Notes: generated from the sequence alone by a model not told the origin. Shown: positions 26,935-36,923, counted from the first letter of the stretch. The stretch is DNA of 37,577 nt from Pedosphaera sp. (GCA_009695205.1 SIBK01000046.1:1-37577); one strand, 5' to 3'. A program made the numbers and translations.

Positions 26935-28029
26935 ATGATCAAGTACCTCTCGAAATTGCCTTCTGAGGATGCGCGCCTGCCGCGACGCTCGTTTCTCGGC
27001 GTGGGTGCGGCCCTCGCCGTGGCCGCTGGGGTGCCGGCGACTGCGGCCACTCCGCAAAGCCGCCCGATCAAGGCTGGTTTCCTAGGAGTGGCGTATTCCC
27101 ATTTTCGGGAGAAACACCGGCTACTGCGGGGATCGACCGATTTTGAATTGATTGGACTGTGCGAGGAGGATCCGGCGGTGCGGGCGGAATGGCAGGAGAA
27201 TTCTCGTTGGATCAGCCGGGAGACCCTGTTTGCTGAGGCGGAGGTTGTATTCGTTGAAAGTGCCGTGAAGGACCATGCGCGGCATGCGGTGGCGGCACTG
27301 GAGGCGGGACGGCATGTGCATGTCGAGAAGCCGCCGGCGGACAATTGGGCCGATTTTCAGCGGATGGTAGGTCTTGCACGGGATCGGCAGAGAGTGTTTC
27401 AAGTTGGCTACATGTGGAGGTATAATCCGGGTCTCAAGCTGGCATTGGAGGCTGCCCGCGACGGTTATTTGGGCCGTGTGTATCTGGTACGGGCCACGAT
27501 GAACACGATGGCCGATGCAGCGCAGCGGAAGCAATGGGCACAGTTTCCCGGAGGAGCCATGTTCGAGCAGGGATGCCACCTCATCGATGGGGTGGTGCGG
27601 TTGTTGGGGAAGCCATCCAAGGTGACTTCTCACCTGCAGCACGCGGGGGAATTTGACGACACGCTGGCGGACAACACGGTGGCGGTGTTCGAATATCCTT
27701 CGGCGCTCGCCTTGATCACGAGCGCTCCGTTGCAACCCAACGCCGGGCCCCGCCGCTTTTTCGAGATACTTGGTACCCACGGAACCGCGCGGGTCCAGCC
27801 CTTGGAGCCGCCGGACCTTGTGATCGACCTTGAGCGGGCGGCCGGTCCGTATCGTGGCGGAACTCAGACGGTGACGTTGCCGGAATATAAACGTTACCGG
27901 GACGAGTTTACGGCGCTTGCGGGGGCGATACGCGGCGCACACCCATTGCCGGTGACCCTAGACCAGGAATCGGAAATCCAGAGCACCCTCCTCGAAGCGT
28001 GCAGACGTTCCAAAGGGGTCGGTCCCTAG
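26935..28029 (+). CDS. Tat-exported Gfo/Idh/MocA-family oxidoreductase
   Basis: NAD(P)-dependent sugar or sugar-alcohol oxidoreductase family (364 aa from ATG 26935). Twin-arginine signal LPRRSFLGVGAALAVAAG (R17-R18) and a cut near ATAA. The Rossmann part opens KAGFLGVAYSHFREKH, somewhat degenerate for a GxGxxG loop, and the family EKP motif is VHVEKPPADN (E131-K132-P133). The C-terminal GFO_IDH_MocA sheet has GYMWRYNP and GCHLIDGVVRLLGKPSKVTS, containing the usual catalytic-region His. GTG 26893 is a weaker start. Many Verrucomicrobiota export such enzymes and keep the cofactor bound; substrate unknown. Intact; convergent with the greA-like gene. Confidence 0.86.
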   Translation: MIKYLSKLPSEDARLPRRSFLGVGAALAVAAGVPATAATPQSRPIKAGFLGVAYSHFREKHRLLRGSTDFELIGLCEEDPAVRAEWQENSRWISRETLFAEAEVVFVESAVKDHARHAVAALEAGRHVHVEKPPADNWADFQRMVGLARDRQRVFQVGYMWRYNPGLKLALEAARDGYLGRVYLVRATMNTMADAAQRKQWAQFPGGAMFEQGCHLIDGVVRLLGKPSKVTSHLQHAGEFDDTLADNTVAVFEYPSALALITSAPLQPNAGPRRFFEILGTHGTARVQPLEPPDLVIDLERAAGPYRGGTQTVTLPEYKRYRDEFTALAGAIRGAHPLPVTLDQESEIQSTLLEACRRSKGVGP

Positions 28030-28084
28030 TAATGTAAACTCCCGGACTGACGGATGGCCCGGGGTGAATGGAGACCGAGGCGTA

Positions 28085-29908
28085 TTAGTCTTTCTTGAAG
28101 GCCTCGATGTGCTCGATCCGGAAGTGTCGTTTTTCGCCGATCTCGTTGAATTCGACCTCCTTACCGACGGGCTGTCCGACGAATGCCTTGGCAAGCGGGG
28201 TCAGGTAGCTGAGAACATTCTTATCGGGATCACCGTCCCAGGCACCGAGAATGGTAAAGGTTTCGGTCTTGTTGAGGTCGAGGTCCACTACACGAATAAT
28301 CGTTCCGGGGCTGACGACATCGAGTCGGGGATTGTCGAATTCGGTGCCACGAGCGCGGTTCAATTCCACTTCGAGTTCATGTTTCCGGCGAGAAAGGACT
28401 TTCTGGGCTTCCTTAGCCGCCTTGTATTCAGCATTTTCCCGGAGGTCGCCGTAACTGCGAGCGAGGGCGATGTCCTTGACGTTGGCGGGAACCCGTTTTT
28501 GAACGAGCTCTTCATATTCCGTCTTCCGTCGTTCGAGGCTCGGCCATGAGACGACGAACGTATGGTCCTCTTTGTCCTTCTTTTGATCACCGGTGATCAT
28601 GCTCTGAATCGCCGGGTATTGCTTTACGATGCGGCCGAGGAGCGATCGCTTATCCATGTCGTCGAATGCCGGCGACAACTGTAGGTTGCGGGTCAGATCC
28701 TTGATGACGTCGAAATCGGTGGACTCGATCAATTCGGGGAGCAGCTGTTGATCGGAGAGGATAAAATCATGAAGGCGATTGGATTTCTTTTCGTTGAAGG
28801 CATCCCGTTCCATGGCAGTGAGCATGGCGCGGAAGACCTCCGGGGTGAACAGTTCCACAAACGCTTCACTTCGTTCCTTGCCGAACCATAGCAGCAGTTC
28901 GCTGCTAGCACCGTGCTGCCCAATAAGGCGAGCAAGGGTGTCGTACAACAGTTGGGTCTTCCCTTCCTGCATCAGCAGGCGAGCGGTTTCGCCACAGAGG
29001 CGTGCGCCACTGGAATTGAGGATTCCGACGAGCTGCGGCCCCCATTCCGTCACGTGATTCTTGAACGACTCCAGGGCGCGTCTCTGTCGAGGCGCTGAAG
29101 TTTCGTCGAAAAAGGTATGTAGGCGTTGGCTATGAGCCCACACAGCGGCTTCAGTGGGGTCGGCCGGGTCTGGGGCGCGGGCGGCAGCAGTTCTCACGTC
29201 GTCGCGGGCGAAAACCCCTTCCAGAGCGAGAGATGGCATCGTGGTGAGGTGAGATTGGATATCGGCGTTCAGAACACCGAGCACTTCATTGACGACCGAT
29301 TCCTTGTCCTGGAGGTCCCCGATGCATTTGGCGACCTCGAGGGCGACCGCAATGCGGGCCTTCAACCCCTTGGCTGTGCGGAACTCGGAGCTGAGACGGG
29401 TCTGGAGTGACACTTCAGTATCCTGGAGGAGGATCGGTTCGGTTTTCTTGGCGGGGATGTTGAAGTGACCGTCTTTCTTCATCTCGGTGCGGGCGGCTTC
29501 CCACCATTTCTTCCAATCCTCGCCGATGACGTCCGGCACGAGGGCTGCCTGGATCTGATCGATGGTGGCACGGTTATTAAAGCTTCGCAGCACGAGGCGA
29601 ACAACGTCCAGGTGGTGCAGCGCAGCCTGTTGTTTGAGGCCGGCGAGATCCGTGGCCTTTCGTGCGAGGATATGGTCCTTTCCCACGGGCTTCAGGGATT
29701 CGGCCGCGAAAGAGAGGTCCATGGCGTGTCCTGCCTTCGAGTGAAAATCGATCGACAACCGCCCAAGAACGACGTCTACGGTTCGGATCCGGCCAAATCC
29801 CCAGCTTTTGTGCACCCCGAATCCACCCTGGACCAGAGCGAGTAGCGGTTCGATGTGCCGGTGAGTGATTTTGCCGGCAGCGACTAGTTTCTCGAGTGCT
29901 TCCTTCAT
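28085..29908 (-). CDS. greA: Extended GreA/GreB-type transcription elongation factor
   Basis: Only the last about 155 of 607 residues are a Gre factor: a coiled coil with the acidic tip SYGDLRENAEYKAAKEAQ (D488, E491), which would enter the RNA polymerase channel to stimulate transcript cleavage, and a C-terminal FKBP-like domain (VSPGTIIRVVDLDLNKTETF ... LTPLAKAFVGQPVGKEVEF). The N-terminal about 450 residues are mostly helical (HIEPLLALVQGGFGVHKSWG, DWKKWWEAARTEMKKDGHF) and resemble the long N-terminal extension of chlamydial/verrucomicrobial GreA. GAGGA lies about 10 nt before ATG 29908. It is divergent from rsmB with 49 bp between starts. Normal GreA is about 158 aa. Intact. Confidence 0.88.
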   Translation of the reverse strand: MKEALEKLVAAGKITHRHIEPLLALVQGGFGVHKSWGFGRIRTVDVVLGRLSIDFHSKAGHAMDLSFAAESLKPVGKDHILARKATDLAGLKQQAALHHLDVVRLVLRSFNNRATIDQIQAALVPDVIGEDWKKWWEAARTEMKKDGHFNIPAKKTEPILLQDTEVSLQTRLSSEFRTAKGLKARIAVALEVAKCIGDLQDKESVVNEVLGVLNADIQSHLTTMPSLALEGVFARDDVRTAAARAPDPADPTEAAVWAHSQRLHTFFDETSAPRQRRALESFKNHVTEWGPQLVGILNSSGARLCGETARLLMQEGKTQLLYDTLARLIGQHGASSELLLWFGKERSEAFVELFTPEVFRAMLTAMERDAFNEKKSNRLHDFILSDQQLLPELIESTDFDVIKDLTRNLQLSPAFDDMDKRSLLGRIVKQYPAIQSMITGDQKKDKEDHTFVVSWPSLERRKTEYEELVQKRVPANVKDIALARSYGDLRENAEYKAAKEAQKVLSRRKHELEVELNRARGTEFDNPRLDVVSPGTIIRVVDLDLNKTETFTILGAWDGDPDKNVLSYLTPLAKAFVGQPVGKEVEFNEIGEKRHFRIEHIEAFKKD

Positions 29909-29957
29909 TTTTGGTAATTCCTCGCACGTTTTCGTGAGGTCCGGCCAGTATGCCTTC

Positions 29958-31256
29958 GTGATCCTATCGAAACCAAGAGAATTTGCGGTGCGCAGTTTGC
30001 TGCGGGCCGACCAACCGGGAGATTTCCTCGAACATCGTCTCGACGGGGATCCGGGTTGGGCCGCGCTTTCGCCGGCGGATCGCCGCCTTGCGCATGAACT
30101 GATATTTGGGGTCGTGCGGTGGTCCGCAACCCTGGATTGGCTGATCGACCGCCGAACCCACGGACGTCCACAGAAGCCGGAGTTGCGGCAGCTGCTTCGA
30201 ACCGGGCTCTATCAGTTGTTCTGGCTCGACCGCATCCCGGCCCATGCTGCGGTGAATGAAACGGTGCAACTGGCCAGAGATATAGGGTTTGGGTCTCAGA
30301 GTGGGTTCGTGAACGCGGTCTTGCGCGGCTCTCTGCGCGAACAGGAATCTGTCCGAAAAGAACTGCTCGCGTTGCGCGAATCCGATCCCGCCATCGGCTG
30401 GTCTCATCCGGCGTGGCTGATCGACCGATGGCAGCGTCGTTGGGGATGGAACGATACCACCCGACTGCTTGCCTTGAACAATACTCCTCCGGGCACTTTC
30501 GCGCGGAGGAATACTCTCCGAACCGACGCTATTTCATTGACCGACCGGTGGCGAAAAGAACTTGTCGATTTTGTGCCAGTTCACCGCGATTGGTGTCCCG
30601 ACGGCATCCTTTTTGAGCTGAAGGACCATCCGTCGCTGGCGACGTTGGGATCCTTTGTGGACGGTGGATTTTACGTGCAGGATCCCAGCACACTGCTGGC
30701 GGTGCAGCAATTGGATCCACAACCCGGGGATGTGGCGCTCGACTTTTGTTCGGCTCCTGGCGGCAAGACGACCTGGATGGCAGCGTGCATGAAAAACCAG
30801 GGCCGGCTGCTAGCTCATGACACCAGTCGTGACCGTTTGCGTTGGGTGCTGGAGAATTGCCGAAGGCTCGGGGTGACCTGTGTGGAGACGACTGCGGCGG
30901 ATGCGGGTCTGGTGGCCGAGCCATCGACCTTCGACCGAATTTTGGTGGATGCGCCCTGTTCCAATACCGGGGTGCTGCGGCGACGCATTGAATTACGGTG
31001 GCGGATTCGCGCGGAAGAGATCGACCGGCTCGCGACCGAACAATTGAAGTTGCTGACACAGGCCGCGCCGTTGCTGAAGACGGGCGGAACGCTGGTTTAC
31101 AGTACGTGTAGTCTCGAGTTGGAGGAGAATTCGGAGGTGGCGAGAGAATTTTCGGCGAAACATCCCGCTTTTCAACTGGTGGCTGAGCGCGAACTTCTAC
31201 CTTTCCGGGATGGTGCGGATGGAGTTTATGTGGCGCGTTGGGTTCGGAAAGTATGA
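29958..31256 (+). CDS. rsmB: 16S rRNA (cytosine(967)-C(5))-methyltransferase RsmB
   Basis: SAM-dependent rRNA m5C methyltransferase (432 aa from GTG 29958). The N-terminal NusB-like RNA-binding domain (SKPREFAVRSLLRADQPGDF ... PAHAAVNETVQLARD) is followed by the Rossmann methyltransferase domain: motif I DFCSAPGGKTTWMAA, motif IV VDAPCSNTGVLRR with C334, and motif VI YSTCSLE with the catalytic C384. GTG 29958 is chosen because SKPRE is the normal start and the open frame upstream (from 29865) overlaps the 5' end of the greA-like gene; other GTG starts nearby are possible. Housekeeping gene, intact. Confidence 0.9.
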   Translation: MILSKPREFAVRSLLRADQPGDFLEHRLDGDPGWAALSPADRRLAHELIFGVVRWSATLDWLIDRRTHGRPQKPELRQLLRTGLYQLFWLDRIPAHAAVNETVQLARDIGFGSQSGFVNAVLRGSLREQESVRKELLALRESDPAIGWSHPAWLIDRWQRRWGWNDTTRLLALNNTPPGTFARRNTLRTDAISLTDRWRKELVDFVPVHRDWCPDGILFELKDHPSLATLGSFVDGGFYVQDPSTLLAVQQLDPQPGDVALDFCSAPGGKTTWMAACMKNQGRLLAHDTSRDRLRWVLENCRRLGVTCVETTAADAGLVAEPSTFDRILVDAPCSNTGVLRRRIELRWRIRAEEIDRLATEQLKLLTQAAPLLKTGGTLVYSTCSLELEENSEVAREFSAKHPAFQLVAERELLPFRDGADGVYVARWVRKV

Positions 31257-31339
31257 TTCCTGCCGTGCTGGCGGGAGCGGCGCTCGCAGCGGTCGGGACG
31301 CTGGCGGGAGCCCAGCAGGTTCAAGTTCCTGCCGACTGA
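31253..31339 (+). CDS. Tiny signal-peptide-like ORF overlapping the rsmB stop (doubtful)
   Basis: MIPAVLAGAALAAVGTLAGA plus QQVQVPAD, 28 codons, starts in an ATGA overlap with the rsmB stop. It looks like a secretory leader with no body and its 3' half lies in a cluster of hairpins (31300-31346). It may be a truncated gene start or a chance frame. Confidence 0.25.
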   Translation: MIPAVLAGAALAAVGTLAGAQQVQVPAD

Positions 31340-31346
31340 AGTCGGC
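31300..31346. repeat. Cluster of three adjoining hairpins
   Basis: GCTGG/CCAGC (31300-31316), GCAGG/CCTGC (31315-31332) and GCCGAC tgaa GTCGGC (31331-31346) abut or overlap by one or two bases. Same design as the cluster at 36.6-37.0 kb: GC-rich arms and 3-8-nt loops of purine-biased sequence. Confidence 0.55.
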
Positions 31347-31483
31347 GTTCCAGGTCAAGGATTCGGGTTGGTTCCAGCGTTGTTCCAATCGCGGATTGAC
31401 TTTTCCCGCTGCCCGGTGGTAGTTTCCGGGCATTGGGTTCCTCCGCAATGTGTTCCCAGTCGAGGAGGAGATGGCAATAGTTA

Positions 31484-34400
31484 ATGGCATCATTACATCG
31501 CTTTGCTATGCGTGCATTCCTCTCAATTTCAGCTTTGCGACTTCGACGGTATCTTAACTCCAGGGCGGCATTCGTGCTGGCGTGGTTATGCGGCGCCCCC
31601 TTCGCGCATAGCCATTATTGCGGACAAGAGGCCTATCAGATCAGTCCCGACGTCTATGCGTATTACATCGTCGCGGACGTGTTGGAATCCCAGCCAACAA
31701 TTTACGAAGTGATCGACCGGGGGACACCAGCGTCGTAACGATTGAGGGTCCCGCTCTCTTTTCCTCGTTTTTTGGAGCCTTTCATCTGCGCACCGGCAAT
31801 CCGGGCACGAACCAGATTCAATTGCGCTGGTCGTATCCGCCCAAGAACGCCTCCGGCATCTGCACCGTGAACATCATTGTGGCGAGCCGCCCAGTGCGAA
31901 CCGCGGCCAACTTCCCTTTTTCGCGCTGGACGGTCGATCCGGTGAACGTGTTCAACGGCGAACTCACCCAAGACGAACAGCCCGATCTCTATCTCGGTGG
32001 CCCGATGCCGCTGGTATTCCGCCGCCACTACACGTCCATGCTCGTTCGCGAGCCGAGCTTACTGCAGCCGTTCGGTCCGAACTGGTCGCACAACTTCAAT
32101 TGGCAACTCATCCGGTCGGGCAACGACGCCGCGGTGATTACTGGGGAGGGCCGGCGGATCCCCTTTGCGAAGGTCGGCGTCACCTGGCAATTGGCGGCAG
32201 GCGAGCCTAAGCCCTTCCAGCTCGTCGAGTTCGACGGCAACCTGGTGCTGGGTGATCCCCGCGAAAACCGTTTATACACGTTCAACCCGAGCGGAAAGCT
32301 CACGGCGGTTTCGGATGGCCGCGGCAACACACACACGCTCAACTATATTGGATTCAATCTCTCGCAAATCTCCGACGGCCTCGGGCGCACGCTGAACTTG
32401 TCCTACGTTGGTCCCCAGGAAATCCGTTCTGTCACCGACGGCACGCGAACCGTGAATTACGGTTACGATTTCATCGAGCAGCTCGCATTCGTCAGCAATC
32501 CGCTACGCCGTCGCACGAGTTATGCTTACACGAGCACAGGAGCCGACGGCACGTTGCTCACGTCGATGACGCTGCCCCGTGGCAATACCTACTACACGCA
32601 GAGCTATGACAGTTCGGGGCGTGTCACCTAGCAGGGAACCCCCAGCTTCGGCACAAATCGCTTTGGCTACGGAAATGGCTTCACCAGCGTTACGAATCCG
32701 CTCGGGCAAGTGCGCACGTATTACCACAGCCTTACAGGCCAACTCACAAGCGTGACGGATGCCGCGAACAAGGTTGTCAACATCGGTTACAATACGGCGG
32801 GCAGCCGGCGTTGGTGACCGACCGATTGGGCACCATCACCACTCAAACTTTGCACGCGCCAAGCGGCAAGCCCGCGACGGTAAAACATCAGGATGGCAGC
32901 ACGACCACATTCAATTACTTGCCGCGCACGAACACCTCCGGCATCGTCTTCTACGATATCACATCGGTGAACTATCCGGACGGCACGACGGAGAGTTTCC
33001 TATACGACGTCAGCGGAAATCTCACGCGCTGGGCGGATCGTGCCGTGCGCAACGCGTCTTTCAGCTCCAACAAGCACGGCCAGATCACCGGCGTCACGAA
33101 CGCACTCGGGTTCTCATTGCTCTTCTTTTACAACGAAGACGGCACGTTGTCGTCGGCCAGCACCCTCGCCGGCAATGTCACCACGTTCAGTTACGACAGC
33201 CTGCGGCGGCGCACCTCGATCACGCGGCCCGACGGCAGCACGGTGCTGCACACGTTCGATGCGTTGGATCGCACAGTTTTGACGCGCGACGAACTCAGTT
33301 ATACCACCCAGTATCTCTACAACCTCAACGGCTTTCTCGACACGATCACGGATCCGCTTGGTGTCACGAACCGGTTCATCTACGATTCGCTGGATCGCAT
33401 CACGGGGCTGATTGACAGGGAAGGGCACACAATGTTGGGTGCCTGGAACAGCATCGGGCGGTTGAGCTCGCTAACCAATCGCAATGGTGGCGTCTGGAAA
33501 CTCAGCTACGACAATTGCGGCCGGTTGCAAACCGTCACCGATCCGGGCAACAATCTGATCCTGTTCGCGCAGGACGACGAAGGCCGGGCCACGTCCGTCA
33601 CCGATGCGTTGAATCACACCACGGTCTTTGCTTCGGATTCGCGCGGGCGCGTGGCGCAGGTGACGACGCCGGAGGCGCATACCTTGGCGTTGACCTACAA
33701 CACGTTTGGCGCAGGCGAAAGTTGTCTGAATCCGGTCGGTGATGTCTCGACGTGGAGCTACGACCCGAGCGGGCTGTTGACCGGCGCCATGAACGGAGGC
33801 GCCGCAGCAGCAAGTTACACGCGCAGTGCGCTCGGGCCAACGGAAGCCATCGTGGACGGGCGCAGCCAGTCGTGGCGTTATCCGAGGAACATCGCCGGCT
33901 TGATCGGCCAGGAAGGGGATCCGCTGATTCGTGACACGACGTATATCTACGACCTCCGCGGGCGAGTGGCTGGATTGGTTTTTTCAGGAGGGCTCGGAAT
34001 ATTGACGGATTCATTCGACGGCCGAAATCAAATGGTCCGCCAGCTATTTTCTGCAGGACCAGACCTTCAGTTCAAATATGATGCGCTCGGTTTTCTCACC
34101 AATGCAAACGGAGTCAGCCTTGCTTACAACCGCGCGGGACTGCTCACCAACTGCAATGGACTGGCGATTGGTAGCGATGCCGGCGGGCGGATCACGAACT
34201 TGACGGTCGCGCCCGGAAAGGCGATCCGTTACTCCTACAACGACCGCGATCTCGTCACGCAAATCAGTGATTGGGCCGGCGGCGTGACGACGTTTAATTA
34301 CGACGCGGCGGGATGGCTTATTTCCATCGTCCGGCCCAACGGCGAGAATCTGATCACGAACTTGCAACACGGAACGTTGGCCAGCCTCGCGCTGGTGCGC

Positions 34401-35762
34401 AACGGCAATGGACAGGTCACCCAAGCCACGCGCGCCCTGCCACTGATACCGACGATTTCCACATCATCGAACACGTACTCGTTTGACGCAGCGTCGCAGA
34501 TCGGCAATCTGGACTACGGCGCTGGGTCGGCTGACGGCCGATAGCACGCGCGTTTATAGCTGGGATGGCGCGGGGCGATTGACGAGTCATGCTCCGAATC
34601 CGCCGGTCGCGGGGCCGACTACCTTCACCTACGACGCTTTTGGACAACGACTCAGTCGCACCGTTACCACGACAGTGAACTACGTCTGGAACTACGCGTT
34701 CACGCTTCCGTCAATTTCGATCGAGCGTCTCGGCGCAACGGACCAGCGTTATTACGTTCATCTACCGAACGAACTCCTGCTTTATTCGATGGATGCCTCG
34801 AACAATGCCCGGCGATTTTATCACTACGACGACGCAGGCAACACACTCTTCACCACAGACGGGGCGGGTGTGATTGCGTCCAGTTATGCGTACGGGCCGT
34901 ATGGCGAATTACTCGGTTTTGCCGGGCCACGGACAACCCGTTCACTTGGCAAGGCAGTCTGGGCGTGATGAGCGAAGGCGGCGGGCTTTACTATTTGCGC
35001 GCCCGCTATTACGACAGCCGCACCGCCCGTTTCCTTTCGCGCGATCCGATCCTTTCGCGCGATCCACGCCGCGTGAATCCGTATCAGTATGCGGCAGGCG
35101 ATCCAAACTCACTGGGTGATCCGACCGGTTTGGATCCATCGGATGGCTACATCCAGTGGCGCGGGGGCGCGCTGCTCGAAACGGCATTGCGGGCGCCAGG
35201 CCGTTTCAATGGCTATTCCTGGGGCGGGAGTTCAATGAGCGGGCTCACCTATCGTGAATCCGCAGGTTTGCTCGACGGCATTGGCGCGGCAAAAACATTT
35301 CAGGCGGGAATAGATCATCCGTTGAGCAAGACGGGCCTAGGTTACCAGGCGACGGTTACCGAGCAATTCATGCCGCCGACTACGGCGATGGCTAATGTTT
35401 TTGACCCGTCGGCATTTAAATCTGTGAACTACGGCGCACCCACGGTGAAGGCGGCGTATTCTCTCCGCTACGACGCAGTGCCTGACTATTCCGGTTTCCG
35501 CGTGACGACGGGAGCGTTCGATCAGGAAGGCAGCTATGGGGGCATTTTTACGCCAAAAACGTATCCTGTGAACATTCCGACACATTTCGAGAAATTGTTC
35601 TGTTGCTTCGAGACGGACGGAATGCTGGGTTGTCTGGAACGAAGTACGTATTCCTGCCGGTTCGGGCCCGCGCCACCATACGATTTTTACCGGCCGGAAC
35701 AGCGTCTACCGGGTCACGTATTTAACCGATATTCACTCCTTGGAAGCGGAGGCTCATTCTAG
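31484..35762 (+). pseudogene. Large exported RHS (YD-repeat) protein with uncharacterised C-terminal domain, broken
   Basis: Start ATG 31484 after GGAGGAG (31464-31470): signal-like RAAFVLAWLCGAPFAHS, then a DUF6531 N-terminal domain (VDPVNVFNGELTQDEQPDLY, GGPMPLVFRRHYTSML), many YD repeats (LTNYDSS-type, FTYDAFGQRLSRTVT, FHHYD) and the RHS core end YYLRARYYDSRTARFLSRDP, NPYQYAAGDPNSLGDPTGLD. After that core a variable tail (about 35110-35762, about 215 aa, IQWRGGALLETALRAPGRF ... RLPGHVFNRYSLLGSGGSF) matches no toxin motif I know. Breaks: frameshifts near 31733 (in a GGGGG run), 32805, 34520 and 34930, and an in-frame TAG at 32629-32631 (RVT*QGTP). Normally such proteins are secreted cages for a C-terminal effector. 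No immunity gene is obvious downstream. Confidence 0.75.
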
Positions 35763-35775
35763 CCCCGTTTTTTTT

Positions 35776-36354
35776 ATGAAAACTCTTGATCGCTGGTTGA
35801 GCGTTTCGTTTGTCATCGCGTTTTCGTTCGCGGCCGTTCACGCGGACACCGTGATCTACAACTACGATAGCGGCGGCAGGCTGACAGCCGCGGGATTTGG
35901 TGCGGGTAAATTCATCAACTACACCTACGACACCGCGGGGAATATCACGCGGAAAATCTTTACAGTCATCAACGACAGCGATAACGACGGAATGGATAAT
36001 GCCTGGGAGAATACCTATTTTCATAGCCTCACTCGCGATGGCGCCGGCGATTTCGACAACGACGGCATGAGTGATTTCGATGAGTTCCTTGCCGGAACGT
36101 TGCCGAACAACGGCGGATCACTGCTTAGCTTCCTCACACCCGGCGGCGCGGATTTGAACTCGGATTTGATCACGATTTCGTGGACTTCGGTTCCGGGAAA
36201 AACCTACCGCCTGCAATACAAGTCGTCGTTGAATGATCTTCAATGGACCGACACCAGCGGCGACGTGGTGGCAACCGGGGCGACGACCTCCAAGACGGAT
36301 TAGCCATTACCGGTCGGGAACGCAGCATTTTACCGCGTCATGGTGTTGCCGTAG
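35776..36354 (+). pseudogene. Exported YD/calcium-motif satellite protein with in-frame stop
   Basis: Starts at ATG 35776, 13 nt after the RHS stop, with signal peptide MKTLDRWLSVSFVIAFSFAA. Two YD-like units (VIYNYDSGGRLTAAGFG, YTYDTAGNITRK) are followed by thrombospondin-3/EF-hand-like calcium loops DSDNDGMDNAWEN and DFDNDGMSDFDEF and a final beta module (KTYRLQYKSSLNDLQW). An in-frame TAG (36301-36303) falls between SKTD and PLPVGNAAFYRVMVLP, which is the conserved end of this module; the true stop is at 36352-36354. Only 17 residues lie beyond the stop, so it could still make a nearly full product. Function unknown; context suggests a companion of the RHS protein. Confidence 0.65.
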
Positions 36355-36384
36355 GCCGTCTCTTCGACATGGATTCGTTCAAGC

Positions 36385-36417
36385 AAAAAAGGGGGGGGGA
36401 GGGCTTGCGCCCGGCCC
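36385..36417 (-). terminator. Degenerate copy of the reverse-strand terminator
   Basis: AAAAAA followed by a G-rich arm, TTGC loop and GCCCGGCCCC resembles the terminator at 37074-37102 in sequence and orientation but the left arm has an expanded G run. No reverse-strand gene ends here, so it may be a leftover of a lost gene. Confidence 0.4.
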
Positions 36418-36574
36418 CTGGAGTTTGGTTATTTCGAAGCGGCAGAAAGTACGGTCCTGATCGTATGGGCTTGATTGTCGGCTACGCCGGGGCCGGTTGA
36501 ACCTTCTTTTGGTAGGTTTGTGGAGGATCGGCGGCAGCGAAACGGAAGACTGATGCCGTGAACCGCTCCGGTGG

Positions 36575-36897
36575 GTCAGGTCTCCGGCCTGACAGTTCGG
36601 GGCTGCTCTGCAGCCGCGTTCCTTTGCTGCTGACTTGCATTGGGTTCGCGGAGTCAGAAACTCCCGCAACCGGCAGGACGGAGTCCTGCCCCACATGCGC
36701 CTGGTCGCAGGTTGCATTCTGGAGGCAATTCATGTCTCCAGAATGACCAAACTCCACGTGGCGGCGGGCATCCTGCCCGCCGGTGAGCCGGGCTTCCCAG
36801 CCCGGCGGAATTGGGGCTGACTAACAGCCCGGACCTCGGGATTGCGTAACGCGCAGGGCGTATTCTACGCCGAGTTCCGGGCGGCTGGGAGCCGCCC
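36575..36897. repeat. Hairpin cluster
   Basis: No gene is seen in 36355-37124; this stretch holds perfect short palindromes: GTCAGG/CCTGAC 36575-36593, GGCTGC/GCAGCC 36601-36615, GGCAGGAC/GTCCTGCC 36672-36690, CATTCTGGAG/CTCCAGAATG 36715-36745, GGCGGGC/GCCCGCC 36763-36781, GCCGGGC/GCCCGGC 36787-36806, GGGCGGCT/AGCCGCCC 36879-36897. Arms differ but size and loop length are alike, which suggests a family of small repetitive elements rather than terminators. Confidence 0.65.
36754..36844 (+). repeat. 91-bp direct repeat, copy 1
   Basis: Begins CCACGTGGCGG and ends CTCGGGATTG; matches 36924-37014 in about 88 of 91 positions and carries two of the hairpins. The two copies are 170 bp apart start to start. 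Confidence 0.8.
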
Positions 36898-36923
36898 TCA
36901 CTGTCAGGCAGAGATGTTTGATG

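Noticed and set aside
31618..32631. Separate gene starting at 31618 for the RHS N-terminal part
   Set aside because: Its first 40 codons are an out-of-frame reading of the signal-peptide region; the real frame enters near 31733 by a one-base shift from the ATG at 31484.
31484..36354. Complete RHS toxin-immunity pair
   Set aside because: The gene downstream of the RHS pseudogene has a signal peptide, YD units and calcium loops, unlike an immunity protein, and the RHS gene itself is broken in several places.
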